Source: Janibacter indicus (GTDB lineage: Bacteria; Actinomycetota; Actinomycetes; Actinomycetales; Dermatophilaceae). From it: a DNA stretch of 64,000 bases. Positions within the stretch are counted from its first letter, which is position 1; each line of letters starts with the position of its first letter. The position numbers were made by a program, and so were the translations under genes. The DNA is taken from the NCBI RefSeq assembly GCF_900176385.1, contig NZ_FWXN01000012.1:62001-126000 (forward strand), read 5' to 3'. This document shows positions 34,171-43,116 of this stretch, piece after piece. Below the pieces are notes generated by a model. That model was given only the letters and a program-made list of their open reading frames with translations. It was not told the DNA's origin and made no database searches.

Positions 34171-35175
34171 TCATTGTCCACCAGGTGCACGTGCGATGTG
34201 CACCCGGTCGCGGTCTCGGCGCACCCTCAGGTCGCCGGGCAGGTGGAGTGGTCCCTGGCCGTGCCAGTCGGTGACGAGCCAGTCGCAGGCGGCGACGTGA
34301 CCGGCCGTCAGGTCTCCTGCCGGCGCCCCGGAGCGCAGCAGCAGGCGCCGCCAGACCCGGGAGCGAAGGGCGGGGGCCAGCTCCGCGAGCTCCCCCACCG
34401 GCACCCCGGCCGGGTCGTCGTCGGGCGTGGCCCGCTCAGCGAGGTCGTCGAGCAGGTCGGCGTCGTCGCGCAGCAGGTCGGCGCTGCGGACCAGCGCCTC
34501 GGCGATGCCGGGCCCGAGGTCGCCCTCGAGGTCGGCGAGCGCCTGCCGCGCGCGCACCCGGGCGTAGGCGCGGTCGGAGTTCATCGGGTCCTCCCACGGC
34601 GTGAGGCCCCACTCCTGACAGGCCTGCCGGGTCGTGGCGCGCGGCAGGTGCAGCAGCGGCCGGGCGAAGGGAGTCCCCTCCCGGACCACGAGCACGGCCA
34701 TGCCGGCCAGGGACCGCGCACCGGAGCCGCGGGCGAGCCCGAGCAGCACCTGCTCGGCCTGGTCGTCGCGGGTGTGCCCGAGGAGCACGAGGTGGGCGGG
34801 GTGGTCCTCACCCATCGCGGCCGCGGTCTCGGCGAGAGCCGCGTAGCGCGCCTCGCGCGCGGCCGCCTCGAGGCCCTCGCCGCTCGCGGTGACGAGTGTC
34901 GGGACCACGGCGACCGGCCCGAGCCCGAGGTCGGCGCAGTGCTGGGCCGCGAGGAGCGCGACGTCGGCGGACTCCTCCTGCAGCTGGTGGTCGACGATGA
35001 TCGCGCCCGCGGTGACGTCGTGCGCCGGCGCCTCGGCCGCCAGAGCGGCGGCGAGCGCGAGGGAGTCGGCTCCCCCGCTCACCGCGGCGAGCGCCAGCGA
35101 GCCCGCGGGCAGTCCCGCGAGAGCCGCGCGGACCCCCCTTCGGCACTCGGCCTGGGAGGGGTGACCGGCGCCCAC
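34171..35175 (-). CDS. tilS: tRNA(Ile)-lysidine synthase
   Basis: Modifies C34 of the CAU-anticodon tRNA-Ile to lysidine, 334 residues. The PP-loop is LAAVSGGADSLALAAAL; VDHQLQ and LLGHTRDDQAEQVLLGLARG are the other N-domain motifs, with WEDPMNSD after them. The C-terminal substrate-binding domain is short. GTG at 35175 lies one base after the stop of the metalloprotease gene. Confidence 0.92.
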   Translation of the reverse strand: MGAGHPSQAECRRGVRAALAGLPAGSLALAAVSGGADSLALAAALAAEAPAHDVTAGAIIVDHQLQEESADVALLAAQHCADLGLGPVAVVPTLVTASGEGLEAAAREARYAALAETAAAMGEDHPAHLVLLGHTRDDQAEQVLLGLARGSGARSLAGMAVLVVREGTPFARPLLHLPRATTRQACQEWGLTPWEDPMNSDRAYARVRARQALADLEGDLGPGIAEALVRSADLLRDDADLLDDLAERATPDDDPAGVPVGELAELAPALRSRVWRRLLLRSGAPAGDLTAGHVAACDWLVTDWHGQGPLHLPGDLRVRRDRDRVHIARAPGGQ

Positions 35176-35176
35176 G

Positions 35177-36220
35177 TCAGCCGTGGACCCGCTGCACCCA
35201 GGCGGCGGGTTCGGTGATCTCGCGTGCGGTGGGCAGCGTCTCGGGCGAGGTCCACACGGCGTTGAAGCCGTCGACGCCGACGGCGTCCTGGACCGTGCGG
35301 ACAAAGGTGGCGCCGTCGCGGTACTGACGCATCTTGGCCTCGAGGCCGAGGAGGCGACGCAGCAGACGGTCGACGGCACCGGCGCCCTTGCGGCGCTTGG
35401 TGAAGCGGGCCCGGATCGTCGCCACGGTCGGGACGTGCTCGGGGCCGACGTCGTCCATGACGACGTCGGCGTGGCCCTCGAGCAGCGACATCACGGCGGT
35501 GACCTGGGCCATCCGCTCGCGCTGCTCGGGCATGATGACGAGCTCGGCCAGGCCCTGGCTGTCGCCGGAGAACACCCGCGGCAGCTGGGTGGTCACCTGC
35601 TCGAGGCGGGTGCGCAGGGCCTCGGAGTCGGGCATGAGGTCGCCGGCGAGGCTGCGGGCGCTGGTAACGAGGTGGTCGCGCAGCCACGGCACCGCGGTGA
35701 ACTGCACCCGGTGGGTCTCCTCGTGGAGGCAGACCCACAGGCGGAAGTCGCGGGGCACGGCGTCGATGTCGCGCTCTGTCGCGACGATGTTGGGCGCGAC
35801 GAGGAGCAGCGCCGGGTCTCCCTCGGGCGCCAGGTCGTACTGGCCCAGCACCTTGGTCGAGAGGAAGGCGAGCATTCCGCCGGCCTCGGCCCCGGTGATC
35901 TTGGAGCCGACGGCCTGGGCGGCCGCGGAGGGCTCCTTGGTCTTGCGACGCGACGCGGCCTCGAAGGCAGGGTCGAGCATGCCCGACATCGACGCGGCGT
36001 TGACCTCGATCCACGTGCGGCGATCGATGACAAGCGGAGCGGGCGCGTCACCGGGAGCGCGCAGCCGGGAGGTCGCGGCGACCGGCTCGACGGCCTGCCC
36101 CGCCAGCGCCCGGATCTCCTCGACGGCCTCGACCGCCTCCTCGGGGCTGACGTCGGGGCCGGGCGGCACGAGCCGCGTGCCCGCGGAGGTGGCGAACTTC
36201 CAGTCCACGTAGTTGGTCAC
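35177..36220 (-). CDS. Zinc-dependent metalloprotease family protein (DUF2342)
   Basis: 347 residues. The single zinc motif is CLHEETHRVQF; a second His/Glu-bearing segment is SLLEGHADVVMDDVG. The protein matches the DUF2342/F420-biosynthesis-associated family that precedes tilS in many actinobacteria. Whether it cleaves peptides is not known to me. There is no signal peptide, so it is cytoplasmic. GTG at 36220 has TAGGGT six bases before it. Confidence 0.86.
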   Translation of the reverse strand: MTNYVDWKFATSAGTRLVPPGPDVSPEEAVEAVEEIRALAGQAVEPVAATSRLRAPGDAPAPLVIDRRTWIEVNAASMSGMLDPAFEAASRRKTKEPSAAAQAVGSKITGAEAGGMLAFLSTKVLGQYDLAPEGDPALLLVAPNIVATERDIDAVPRDFRLWVCLHEETHRVQFTAVPWLRDHLVTSARSLAGDLMPDSEALRTRLEQVTTQLPRVFSGDSQGLAELVIMPEQRERMAQVTAVMSLLEGHADVVMDDVGPEHVPTVATIRARFTKRRKGAGAVDRLLRRLLGLEAKMRQYRDGATFVRTVQDAVGVDGFNAVWTSPETLPTAREITEPAAWVQRVHG

Positions 36221-36226
36221 GGTGCC

Positions 36227-36232
36227 ACCCTA
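36227..36232 (-). promoter_or_regulatory. -10 hexamer of the metalloprotease-tilS-hpt unit (leaderless)
   Basis: TAGGGT on the minus strand, 6-base spacer, GTG at 36220. Confidence 0.5.
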
Positions 36233-36252
36233 CGGAGCCGGTCCACGTCGAG

Positions 36253-37647
36253 TCAGCGGCAGCCGCAGTCGGTGAGGTCGGCGACGACCTCGTCGAGGGC
36301 CGCGCGGGCGCCGAGCGTGCCCGTCGTCGAGGGCACCCGGTCGGCGACCAGCACATAGGTGAGCAGCCGGCCGTCGGCGGTCGTCGTCGTCCCGGCGAGG
36401 GCGGAGGTGCCGGTGAGGGTGCCGGTCTTGGCGCGGGCGATGCCGGCGGCCCCACGGGACTCCTCGACGAGGAAGCGGTCGTGGAGCGTGCCGGTGAGGC
36501 CCGCGATCGGCAGGTCGGACAGCACCCGGGTCATGCTCGTGGCGCTGCCGGTGATGCCCAGCTGCATGACATCGGAGATCACCCGCGCAGGCACGACCTG
36601 GCCCGAGCTGAGGCCGCTGTTGTCCCTGAGCTTGGCCCCGGTCATGTCGACCCCGGCGTCCTCCAGCGTCGTGCGGACCCAGCGGGTCACCTCGGCGAAG
36701 CTCGCCCCGGCGCCGTCGGCGACCGCGGCCTGGCGCGCGACGTTTTCGGTGAGGGCGTTGTCGGAGTGGTCGAGGGCGAGCGCGAGGACGTCGCCGAGCG
36801 GGGCCGACTCGACGGACCCGAGCTCCTCGGCCCCCTGGGGGGCCGGGGTGCGCCACGTGCGGGAGGAGTCGTCGACGCTGACGGACACGCCCGCCTTCTT
36901 CAGCTGGGCAGCGAAGGCCTTGAGGACGACGCGCTCGGGCACCTTGGGTGAGGGCTTGAAGGGCTCGGGCCGGTCGCCGGCGAGCCCGACCATCGACACG
37001 CCCTGCGTGTAGCCGGCGGCGACGTCGGCCATGGACCAGCCCGGCGCGTAGCGCTGCCCCGCCGCGTACGTCGCGTCGAGGCGAAGGGAGTAGCGCGTCC
37101 CTCCCTTCGTCTGCAGCGAGGCGGCCACCTCCTCGGCGAGGTCGGCCAGGCCCGCCCGGCCCTCGACCGCGGTCGGGTCACCGGCACCCTTGGCCAGCAT
37201 CGTGTCGCCGGAGGCGACGAGGACCAGCTCGTCGCCCTCGCCCTGCACGACCGTGGTCTTCATCGTCGTCGTCAGGTCGGTGCGCTCGGCGACCGCGGCC
37301 GCCGTGAGGAGCTTGGCCGTCGAGGCGGGCGTCTGCGCGCGGTCCTCGTCCTGGGCCCACAGGGTGTCGCCGGTGAGCGCGTCGCGGACGACGACGCCGA
37401 CGCGCGGCCCGAGGGCGGAGGCCCCGACGTCACCACGCAGCTCACGGGCCAGCCCCTGCTCGGTCGGGACCGGTGCCGTGGTCGACGCGGCGGGCAGGAC
37501 CGACTCGGCCGGCTGGTACTCGGGGGCCTGCTCGGCGACCGCCTCGTCGATGGTGAGGACGCCCGGGACGCGGTCGTGGGCGTCGGCGAAGCCGTAGCCG
37601 ACGGCGAGGGCTGCGACAGAGGTCACGGCGATCAGAGTGCGGCGCAC
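36253..37647 (-). CDS. dacB: D-alanyl-D-alanine carboxypeptidase/endopeptidase, PBP4 type
   Basis: Penicillin-binding hydrolase of 464 residues acting on peptidoglycan stem peptides outside the membrane. Active-site motifs in order: SxxK at Ser109-Lys112 (TPASTAKLLTA), SDN in DHSDNALTENVARQA, and KTG in RAKTGTLTGTSALAG, with a PBP4-type insert between the first two. The N-terminal helix (LIAVTSVAALAVGYGFA) is an uncleaved or Sec signal. GTG at 37647 has AGGGGG upstream. It diverges from ppa. Confidence 0.92.
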   Translation of the reverse strand: MRRTLIAVTSVAALAVGYGFADAHDRVPGVLTIDEAVAEQAPEYQPAESVLPAASTTAPVPTEQGLARELRGDVGASALGPRVGVVVRDALTGDTLWAQDEDRAQTPASTAKLLTAAAVAERTDLTTTMKTTVVQGEGDELVLVASGDTMLAKGAGDPTAVEGRAGLADLAEEVAASLQTKGGTRYSLRLDATYAAGQRYAPGWSMADVAAGYTQGVSMVGLAGDRPEPFKPSPKVPERVVLKAFAAQLKKAGVSVSVDDSSRTWRTPAPQGAEELGSVESAPLGDVLALALDHSDNALTENVARQAAVADGAGASFAEVTRWVRTTLEDAGVDMTGAKLRDNSGLSSGQVVPARVISDVMQLGITGSATSMTRVLSDLPIAGLTGTLHDRFLVEESRGAAGIARAKTGTLTGTSALAGTTTTADGRLLTYVLVADRVPSTTGTLGARAALDEVVADLTDCGCR

Positions 37648-37732
37648 GCGCGGCCCCCTGCGGTGAATTGGCGGTGGTGGTGGAACACTGGGCCCGAGAA
37701 TAGTTCACCCGTCACAGACAAGAGGTACGACT

Positions 37733-38365
37733 GTGGAGTTCGACGTCACCATCGAGATCCCGAAGGGCCAGAAGAACAAGTACGAGGTCGACCACGAGAC
37801 CGGTCGCATCCGCCTCGACCGCATGCTCTTCACCTCCATGGCCTACCCGAGCGACTACGGCTACGTCGAGGACAGCCTCGGCGAGGACGGCGACCCGCTC
37901 GACGCGCTGGTGCTGCTCGACGAGCCGACCTGGCCCGGCTGCCTCGTGCGGGCGCGGCCGATCGGCATGTTCCACATGCGCGACGAGGCCGGCGGCGACG
38001 ACAAGGTCCTGTGCGTCCCGGCCGGCGACCCACGCAAGGAGGGCATCAAGGAGCTCGAGGACATCAGCGAGTTCTGGCGCCTGGAGATCCAGCACTTCTT
38101 CGAGACCTACAAGGACCTCGAGCCCGGCAAGTCCGTCGAGGGTGCCCACTGGGTCGGCCGCGAGGAGGCGGAGCGCACCGTCACCGAGGCCATCGAGCGC
38201 GCCAAGGCCGCCGGCATGAGCACCGCCCGCTGGACGATGCCGACCTCGGCCCACTCGCAGGCCCACCCCGACGCCTCCCACTCGCCGGAGGACATCGAGG
38301 CCGCTTCCGCGCGCGCCCACGAGGAGCTCGCGACGAAGGACAAGCCGCTCAGCGACGACGAGTGA
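37733..38365 (+). CDS. ppa: Inorganic pyrophosphatase, family I
   Basis: Cytoplasmic enzyme that hydrolyses pyrophosphate, 210 residues. The signature is [15 protein letters not shown] with the metal-binding Asp cluster; VEIPKG-type start reads [20 protein letters not shown], and [11 protein letters not shown] follows. The C-terminus is extended by about 40 residues rich in His, Ala and Glu beyond the usual end. GTG start with AGAGG before it. The last 17 bases overlap the convergent SRPBCC gene. Confidence 0.95.
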   Translation: MEFDVTIEIPKGQKNKYEVDHETGRIRLDRMLFTSMAYPSDYGYVEDSLGEDGDPLDALVLLDEPTWPGCLVRARPIGMFHMRDEAGGDDKVLCVPAGDPRKEGIKELEDISEFWRLEIQHFFETYKDLEPGKSVEGAHWVGREEAERTVTEAIERAKAAGMSTARWTMPTSAHSQAHPDASHSPEDIEAASARAHEELATKDKPLSDDE

Positions 38366-38798
38366 TCTCGCGCGCCAACCCGCGGCGGCCCTGCCGCATC
38401 ATCCACGCGTGGTTGGCCCGCAGCACCGCAGGCGAGAGGGTCGCCGCCCGGGACCACCGGGCGGCGACCCTCACGTCTTGGTCGAAGACCGCGCTCGTCC
38501 CGCCCCGCGGGTCGCTGCCGATCGTCCACCCGGCCCACCCCGCAAGGTCACCGTCGAGGCGCACCCGCAGGTGGCCCCCTTCGCGGTCCTCGATCTCGCG
38601 GGTGAGGACCAGGTGCAGGGTCAGGGGCAGGGCGCTGCGGATCCGCCCGCGGCCGGACGTCTGGTCGATCCGCTCGAGCGAGCGGATCTGTGGCCACCAC
38701 CGCGGGTAGCCCTCGATGTCGGCGAGCGCCGCGACGACCGCGTCCCGCGGAGCGTCGAGCACCCACTCGTGGTGGAAGACGAAGCGCGGCCCTGGCAC
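38349..38798 (-). CDS. SRPBCC/polyketide-cyclase-like protein
   Basis: 149 residues of START/Bet v1-like fold: [20 protein letters not shown] at the start, then [11 protein letters not shown] and a C-terminal long helix ([20 protein letters not shown]). Such proteins bind hydrophobic ligands in a central cavity. The start GTG at 38798 is the likeliest; a longer frame upstream runs through repeats and is a shadow. No pathway is implied by the neighbours. Confidence 0.8.
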   Translation of the reverse strand: MPGPRFVFHHEWVLDAPRDAVVAALADIEGYPRWWPQIRSLERIDQTSGRGRIRSALPLTLHLVLTREIEDREGGHLRVRLDGDLAGWAGWTIGSDPRGGTSAVFDQDVRVAARWSRAATLSPAVLRANHAWMMRQGRRGLAREITRRR

Positions 38799-38822
38799 CT
38801 GCCCATCCTGCTCCCCTCCGTT

Positions 38823-38925
38823 GGTCGAGGTGCGAGCGCCAGCGAGCCTCGAGACCACCGGCCCTTCCGCGGTCCACCACGTGGGTCGAGGTGCGAGCGC
38901 CAGCGAGCCTCGAGACCACCGGCCC
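38823..38925. repeat. GGTCGAG-type intergenic repeat, two units
   Basis: GGTCGAGGTGCGAGCGCCAG occurs at 38823 and 38884 (61-bp period); each unit runs 42 bp and ends GAGCCTCGAGACCACCGGCC. The outer arms GGTCGAGG and CCTCGAGACC are complementary. The array fills the 150-bp gap between divergent genes. Confidence 0.85.
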
Positions 38926-38936
38926 AGAGCGTCAAC

Positions 38937-38942
38937 TACGTT
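38937..38942 (+). promoter_or_regulatory. -10 hexamer of the alpha/beta hydrolase gene (leaderless)
   Basis: TACGTT, 6-base spacer, GTG at 38949. Confidence 0.5.
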
Positions 38943-38948
38943 GGCCTC

Positions 38949-39842
38949 GTGCGCTACTACTCCCGCGACGGACTGACCTTCGACCTCGACGACCTCGGCC
39001 CGCAGGAGGGTGACGTCGTCGTCCTGCTGCACGGCTGGCCGCAGGACCGTACGTCGTGGCACTCGGTGGCGCCGCGGCTGGCCGAGGCCGGGCTGCGGGT
39101 CCTCGCGCCCGACCTGCGCGGCTACTCCCCCGGCGCCCGCCCGGGCAACCACCTCGACTACGTCATCACCGAGATCGTCGGCGACGTGACCGCGCTCCTC
39201 GACGAGGTCGGCGCGGAACGGGCGCACGTCGTCGGCCACGACTGGGGCGGGGCGCTGGCCTGGGCGATCGCCGCCCGCGAGCCCGACCGAGTCGAGACCC
39301 TCACGGTGCTGTCCACGCCGAGCCCCGCCGGGATGGCCGCCGGCATGCGATCCGGTGACCAGCTCAAGCACTCCTGGTACATGGCCCTCTTCGCCCTGCC
39401 GGTGCTGCCGGTCCTCTTCTTCCGACTCTTCGCCCAGCAGGTCCTCGAGCGGATCGGCATGCCCCGCGAGCGCGCCGCCCACGACGCCCGCCGGCTGAAG
39501 ACCCCGGGCGCCGCCGAGGGGACCTTCGCCTGGTACCGGGCCGCCCTCTCCCCCACCCTCATGTGGCGCAAGCGCCGGTCGAAGGGCGGTCCCCGCCGCA
39601 GCGTGCACCGTCGCGTCATCCCGACGGCCTACGTCTGGGGGACGAAGGACCCCGCCTTCGGCGAGGTCGCGACCCAACGCACGGTCGAGCAGCTGCGCCG
39701 TCGCGCCGGCGACCAGCCCGAGCTGGCGATCATCCGTCCCCTCGACACCGGGCACTGGCTCATGGAGACCCACCCCGAGGTCGTCGCCGACGTCGTCCTC
39801 GAGCGGATCGGCACTCGGCGCGACGAGGCCCTCGCGGGCTGA
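38949..39842 (+). CDS. Alpha/beta hydrolase, epoxide-hydrolase-like
   Basis: 297 residues. The oxyanion region is VVLLHGWPQDRTSWHSVAPR; the nucleophile elbow is VVGHDWGGALAW with Asp, as in epoxide hydrolases and haloalkane dehalogenases, not Ser. The late catalytic His is in DTGHWLMETHPE. A cap domain with hydrophobic helices lies in the middle. No signal peptide. The stop overlaps the next ATG (TGATG). Confidence 0.87.
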   Translation: MRYYSRDGLTFDLDDLGPQEGDVVVLLHGWPQDRTSWHSVAPRLAEAGLRVLAPDLRGYSPGARPGNHLDYVITEIVGDVTALLDEVGAERAHVVGHDWGGALAWAIAAREPDRVETLTVLSTPSPAGMAAGMRSGDQLKHSWYMALFALPVLPVLFFRLFAQQVLERIGMPRERAAHDARRLKTPGAAEGTFAWYRAALSPTLMWRKRRSKGGPRRSVHRRVIPTAYVWGTKDPAFGEVATQRTVEQLRRRAGDQPELAIIRPLDTGHWLMETHPEVVADVVLERIGTRRDEALAG

Positions 39843-40261
39843 TGCGCGCCACACGTCGGGCGGTCCTGCTGGGCGGGCTCGCCCTGTCGGTCGGGGCGTG
39901 CGGCCGACGCAGCGACGCAAGAGCGGTCCAGGAGGCGCTGCAGTCCGCCGTCAGCGCCCTGCCGGTGTACGTCGACGGCCGGGTCCAGTACCAGGACTCG
40001 GCCTCGGCGGGCACGACGATCAGCGGGGTGCTGACCCTGCAGGGCGCCGACCGCACGGCCGTCGCCGCCGCTCTCGGGTCCGTCCTCGAGGCGGTCGCCC
40101 GGACCTACCGGGAGCAGCCGCACGTCCGCACGGCGTTCGTGCGGCTGGAAGCCCACCCGACGGGCAACCCGGCTGAGCGGGTGCCCACAGCCGGCGTCGT
40201 TCCGCCGTCGACGGGGAGCAACACGACCACCGAGGACCTCGAGGAGCACTTCGACCTCTGA
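39842..40261 (+). CDS. Small putative lipoprotein
   Basis: 139 residues. The signal MRATRRAVLLGGLALSVGAC has twin Arg and a lipobox Cys20. The mature part is a compact alpha/beta domain (PVYVDGRVQYQDSASAGTTI) ending in a Thr/Glu-rich tail. I recognise no family. It is translationally coupled to the hydrolase upstream. Confidence 0.72.
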   Translation: MRATRRAVLLGGLALSVGACGRRSDARAVQEALQSAVSALPVYVDGRVQYQDSASAGTTISGVLTLQGADRTAVAAALGSVLEAVARTYREQPHVRTAFVRLEAHPTGNPAERVPTAGVVPPSTGSNTTTEDLEEHFDL

Positions 40262-40287
40262 GGTGCGCGCAGCGGCCGTCGACCCGA

Positions 40288-40317
40288 TTACGCGCCACGG
40301 GCACTCATCCGTATACT
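40288..40317 (+). promoter_or_regulatory. Promoter of tRNA-Thr
   Basis: TTACGC (40288-40293), 18-bp spacer, TATACT (40312-40317), 25 bases before the tRNA. TATACT is a near-consensus -10. Confidence 0.6.
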
Positions 40318-40341
40318 CGTGCCTCGCGTCCACGGGCGCAT

Positions 40342-40418
40342 GCCGCCTTAGCTCAGTCGGCTAGAGCGTCTCACTCGTAATGAGAAGGTCGTCGGTTCGA
40401 TTCCGACAGGCGGCTCCA
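40342..40418 (+). tRNA. tRNA-Thr (anticodon CGT)
   Basis: Cloverleaf by eye: acceptor GCCGCCT pairs with AGGCGGC; D-arm AGCTCAGTCGGCTAGAGC; anticodon stem TCTCA/TGAGA with loop CTCGTAA, anticodon CGT reading ACG; T-arm GTCGGTTCGATTCCGAC. The discriminator is T at 40415 and CCA is encoded at 40416-40418. A hairpin CGAAACCC...GGGTTTTCG just after it may end transcription. Confidence 0.95.
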
Positions 40419-40804
40419 CGCGAAACCCTCGAGAAATCGGGGGTTTTCGTCATTTCCGGGGCCCGTCCGGTCACGACTGCTCGCGCGCTGGTACCCCTCT
40501 GGTACCCCACCTCTCGACAGCGCAGGGGTGCCGGGCTGGGAGCCCGGCGTCGTTGGTGTCACCTGGTGTCGTTGGTGTCACCTGGTCCCCCTTCTCCGGG
40601 CAGCCGGGCGGCATCAACGCCGTCAGGCGACCCCGGGACCGCGATGACGCGCGGCCACACCAGCAGGTCCCCGACTCCGGTCGGGGGCCTGCTGTCGTTG
40701 GCGTGTCGGACTGCAGTTCGCTGCCTGACCAGAGCGAAACCCGTGAGTTTCCGGGCCTTCCAGACAGCTTGGCCACCGAACTGCCGCGCGACATGCCGCG
40801 AGGG
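40419..40804. other. Gene-free 386-bp stretch after tRNA-Thr
   Basis: No gene is supported on either strand. It holds a likely terminator (about 40420-40452), two close copies of TGGTACCCC (40489 and 40500), a 19-bp tandem repeat GTCGTTGGTGTCACCTGGT at 40549-40567 and 40568-40586, and the dyad GAAAC-CCGTGA-GTTTC (40736-40751). There is no integrase and no second copy of the tRNA end, so an integration scar is only a possibility. Confidence 0.6.
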
Positions 40805-41467
40805 TCAGCGGGACTCCCACATCTGCCGGGCGTGCCCGATCTCCTCGCGGATCGCGGCCATGATCGCGTCGGTGACCTCGCGGGCGGCGGCATCGTCGGT
40901 CCGCCCGGCCCACGCCGACAGGTCCACCGGGTCGCCGACCGACAGGCAGGCCGTGTGGCGGTGCCACAGGTGGCGGTGGCCCTGCTGCGGGCCCCACGTC
41001 CCGACTGGGATGACCGGCGCCTCGGGATGACGAAGGGCGAGCCGCGCGGCTCCCGTACGGGCGGGCCCGGGCATCCTGTCGGGCTCGGTCGTGAGGCGCC
41101 CCTCCGGGTAGAGCGCGACAAGCTGCCCCTGCTCGAGCCGCTCCGACGCCGCGTCGAGGGCATCGGCCGCCGCGGCCGAGCCTCGCGCGACGGGGATCTG
41201 GCCGGTGGCCCGGGCGAGCGCACCGACGACCGGCCACCCGAAGACCTCCTTCATCGCGAGGAAGTGCGGGAAGCGCCGGTGGCCGATCGTCACCCGCGCC
41301 ACGGCCAGCGGGTCGGACATCGTGAGGTGGTTGGCCACGAGGATCACCGGCCCTCGTCGAGGGATGGCACCGGCGGTGCGGAAGCGCACCCGGTGCGCCA
41401 GCTTGGCCACGGCCCAGACCAGCACGAAGCCGGCGGCGTTCTTCAGGTGCTGTCGTGGAGTGGTCAC
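40805..41467 (-). CDS. 1-acyl-sn-glycerol-3-phosphate acyltransferase family
   Basis: PlsC-type acyltransferase of 220 residues, membrane-associated phospholipid synthesis. The catalytic HX4D is His47-Asp52 in VANHLTMSDP, and block III is LYPEGRLT. GTG at 41467 is placed by the CACAAT hexamer six bases before it; the open frame continues upstream without a start signal. Confidence 0.88.
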   Translation of the reverse strand: MTTPRQHLKNAAGFVLVWAVAKLAHRVRFRTAGAIPRRGPVILVANHLTMSDPLAVARVTIGHRRFPHFLAMKEVFGWPVVGALARATGQIPVARGSAAAADALDAASERLEQGQLVALYPEGRLTTEPDRMPGPARTGAARLALRHPEAPVIPVGTWGPQQGHRHLWHRHTACLSVGDPVDLSAWAGRTDDAAAREVTDAIMAAIREEIGHARQMWESR

Positions 41468-41473
41468 CTCCGC

Positions 41474-41479
41474 ATTGTG
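41474..41479 (-). promoter_or_regulatory. -10-like hexamer of the acyltransferase gene
   Basis: CACAAT on the minus strand, 6-base spacer, GTG at 41467. A GGAG directly abuts the start, too close to serve as a Shine-Dalgarno site. Confidence 0.4.
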
Positions 41480-41566
41480 GCCCCGGCCCCACCCACCCTC
41501 ACGGAGTAGTCGTACCCAGGCTCCCCCCTTCGCCTGATCTCGACGTACTGCGGCACGGACGAAGGG

Positions 41567-41631
41567 GGCACACCCCCTGTGCCGCAAGGGATGCGACTCG
41601 TCCTGCAGGGCCGTCCACCCGCAGCTAGCGT
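41567..41631 (+). promoter_or_regulatory. Upstream region of the amidase gene
   Basis: Dyad GGCACA-CCCCC-TGTGCC at 41567-41583 and a possible -10 TAGCGT at 41626-41631, followed by a leader of about 35 bases with GAGG before the GTG. Confidence 0.4.
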
Positions 41632-41673
41632 GGGCCGGGCCCATCGGACCCAAACCCCCTGCGAGGTGTCCAC

Positions 41674-43113
41674 GTGAGCTCCCTTCGTCGTGCTCTCTCC
41701 CGCCTGACCGTCACCGCCCTGGCCACGTCCCTGGACACCGTCATCCCGGCTTCAGGCGGCAGCGCCGCGCCCAGTCCGGTTGCCGCACAACGCGACTCGA
41801 TCCCCATCCCCGGCGTCGACCAGGCCGCGCTGTCGAAGGCCCCCAAAGTGCCCACGGCCGGCCGCTCCGGCGACCGGGTCGTCGGCATGACGGACACCCT
41901 GGCCACGAAGGACTTCCGCGTCGCGGGCCTGACGTGGGACGGCTCGCGCACCGACGTCGAGGCCTTCGTCCGCACCCGCGACGCGCAGACCGGCCGGTGG
42001 TCGGGCTGGAGCCTGCTCGAGGCCGAAGGGGGACCCGACGCCGGCTCTGCCGAGGCGGCCGCCACCCGGGGCGGCACCCAGCCGCTCGTCACCGCGCCCT
42101 CCGACGGCATCCAGGTGCGCGTGGAGTCTGCCGGCGCCCGGCCGCAGGGCCTCAAGGTCGACGTCATCGACCCGGGCACCTCGACCGCCGACGCCACCGC
42201 CGGCAGCGACACCACCTCCCTCTCCACGGCGGTCGAGACCAACCCCCAGAAGCGGCCGACGATCCACAGCCGGGCCGAGTGGGGGGCCGACGAGTCGATC
42301 CGCAAGGGCGACCCCGACTACGGCGAGGTGCGCGGCGCGGTCGTGCACCACACCGCGGGGGTCAACGGCTACTCCCGCGAGGAGGTGCCGGCGATCATGC
42401 GCGGCATCTACGAGTTCCACGTCAACGGCCGCGGGTGGAACGACATCGGCTACAACGTCCTCGTCGACCGCTTCGGGCGGCTGTGGGAGGGCCGCGCCGG
42501 CGGCGTCGACAAGGCCGTCGTCGGCGCCCACGCCCAGGGCGTCAACAGCCAGACCTTCGGCATCTCGGCGATGGGCGACTACGACCAGACCGCGGCGCCC
42601 GACGCCATGACGACGAGCATCGAGCGGCTCATGGCGTGGAAGCTCGCCCGCCACCACGTCGACCCGACGGCCAAGGCGACGATCGGCGGCGAGTGGCTCC
42701 CCACCGTCGTCGGCCACCGCTCCGTCGGCCAGACGACCTGCCCCGGCCAGTACTTCACGGCACGTCTGCCCGAGATCCGCACCGACGCCCGGGCCCGGCA
42801 GGGCACCGCCTTCTACACGCCGAGCACGAGCCCGCGTCGGGTCGCCTACGGCACGGGCGGGTCGGCGCTCCAGGTGCGCACGACCGGCGACGTCACCTGG
42901 CGCGTGCGCATCTCCAGCGACAAGCACGGGGTCATCTCCGACCGGTCGAGCACCCGGACCGGCGACACCGACCTCACGGTGACGTGGAAAGGCCGTCTCG
43001 CCGACGGCAGCTGGGCCCCGCCGGGTGAGTACGAGGTCCTGCTGAGCGGCAAGGACACCAGCTCCGGCGCCTGGATCCCCAGCTGGCGCGACACGGTCAC
43101 CGTCACGTCCTGA
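41674..43113 (+). CDS. Secreted N-acetylmuramoyl-L-alanine amidase, PGRP domain
   Basis: Cell-wall hydrolase of 479 residues. A signal peptide covers about 1-32. An N-terminal beta domain of about 150 residues resembles a wall-binding region. The PGRP/amidase-2 domain (about 195-350) has IHSRAEWGADES, the zinc His pair VVHHTAG, GWNDIGYNVLVDRFGRLWEG, and the later zinc residues in VGHRSVGQTTCPG. A C-terminal FlgD-like Ig domain (VTWKGRLADGSWAPPGEYEV) ends the protein. Confidence 0.92.
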   Translation: MSSLRRALSRLTVTALATSLDTVIPASGGSAAPSPVAAQRDSIPIPGVDQAALSKAPKVPTAGRSGDRVVGMTDTLATKDFRVAGLTWDGSRTDVEAFVRTRDAQTGRWSGWSLLEAEGGPDAGSAEAAATRGGTQPLVTAPSDGIQVRVESAGARPQGLKVDVIDPGTSTADATAGSDTTSLSTAVETNPQKRPTIHSRAEWGADESIRKGDPDYGEVRGAVVHHTAGVNGYSREEVPAIMRGIYEFHVNGRGWNDIGYNVLVDRFGRLWEGRAGGVDKAVVGAHAQGVNSQTFGISAMGDYDQTAAPDAMTTSIERLMAWKLARHHVDPTAKATIGGEWLPTVVGHRSVGQTTCPGQYFTARLPEIRTDARARQGTAFYTPSTSPRRVAYGTGGSALQVRTTGDVTWRVRISSDKHGVISDRSSTRTGDTDLTVTWKGRLADGSWAPPGEYEVLLSGKDTSSGAWIPSWRDTVTVTS

Positions 43114-43116
43114 CGC

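Noticed and set aside
40371-40562. Minus-strand frame ending in SRLSESNRRPSHYE
   Set aside because: This end is simply the reverse reading of the tRNA-Thr gene, a frequent false gene call beside tRNAs.
40342-40804. Prophage or integrative element at tRNA-Thr
   Set aside because: No integrase, excisionase or duplicated tRNA end in the window; only short repeats remain.
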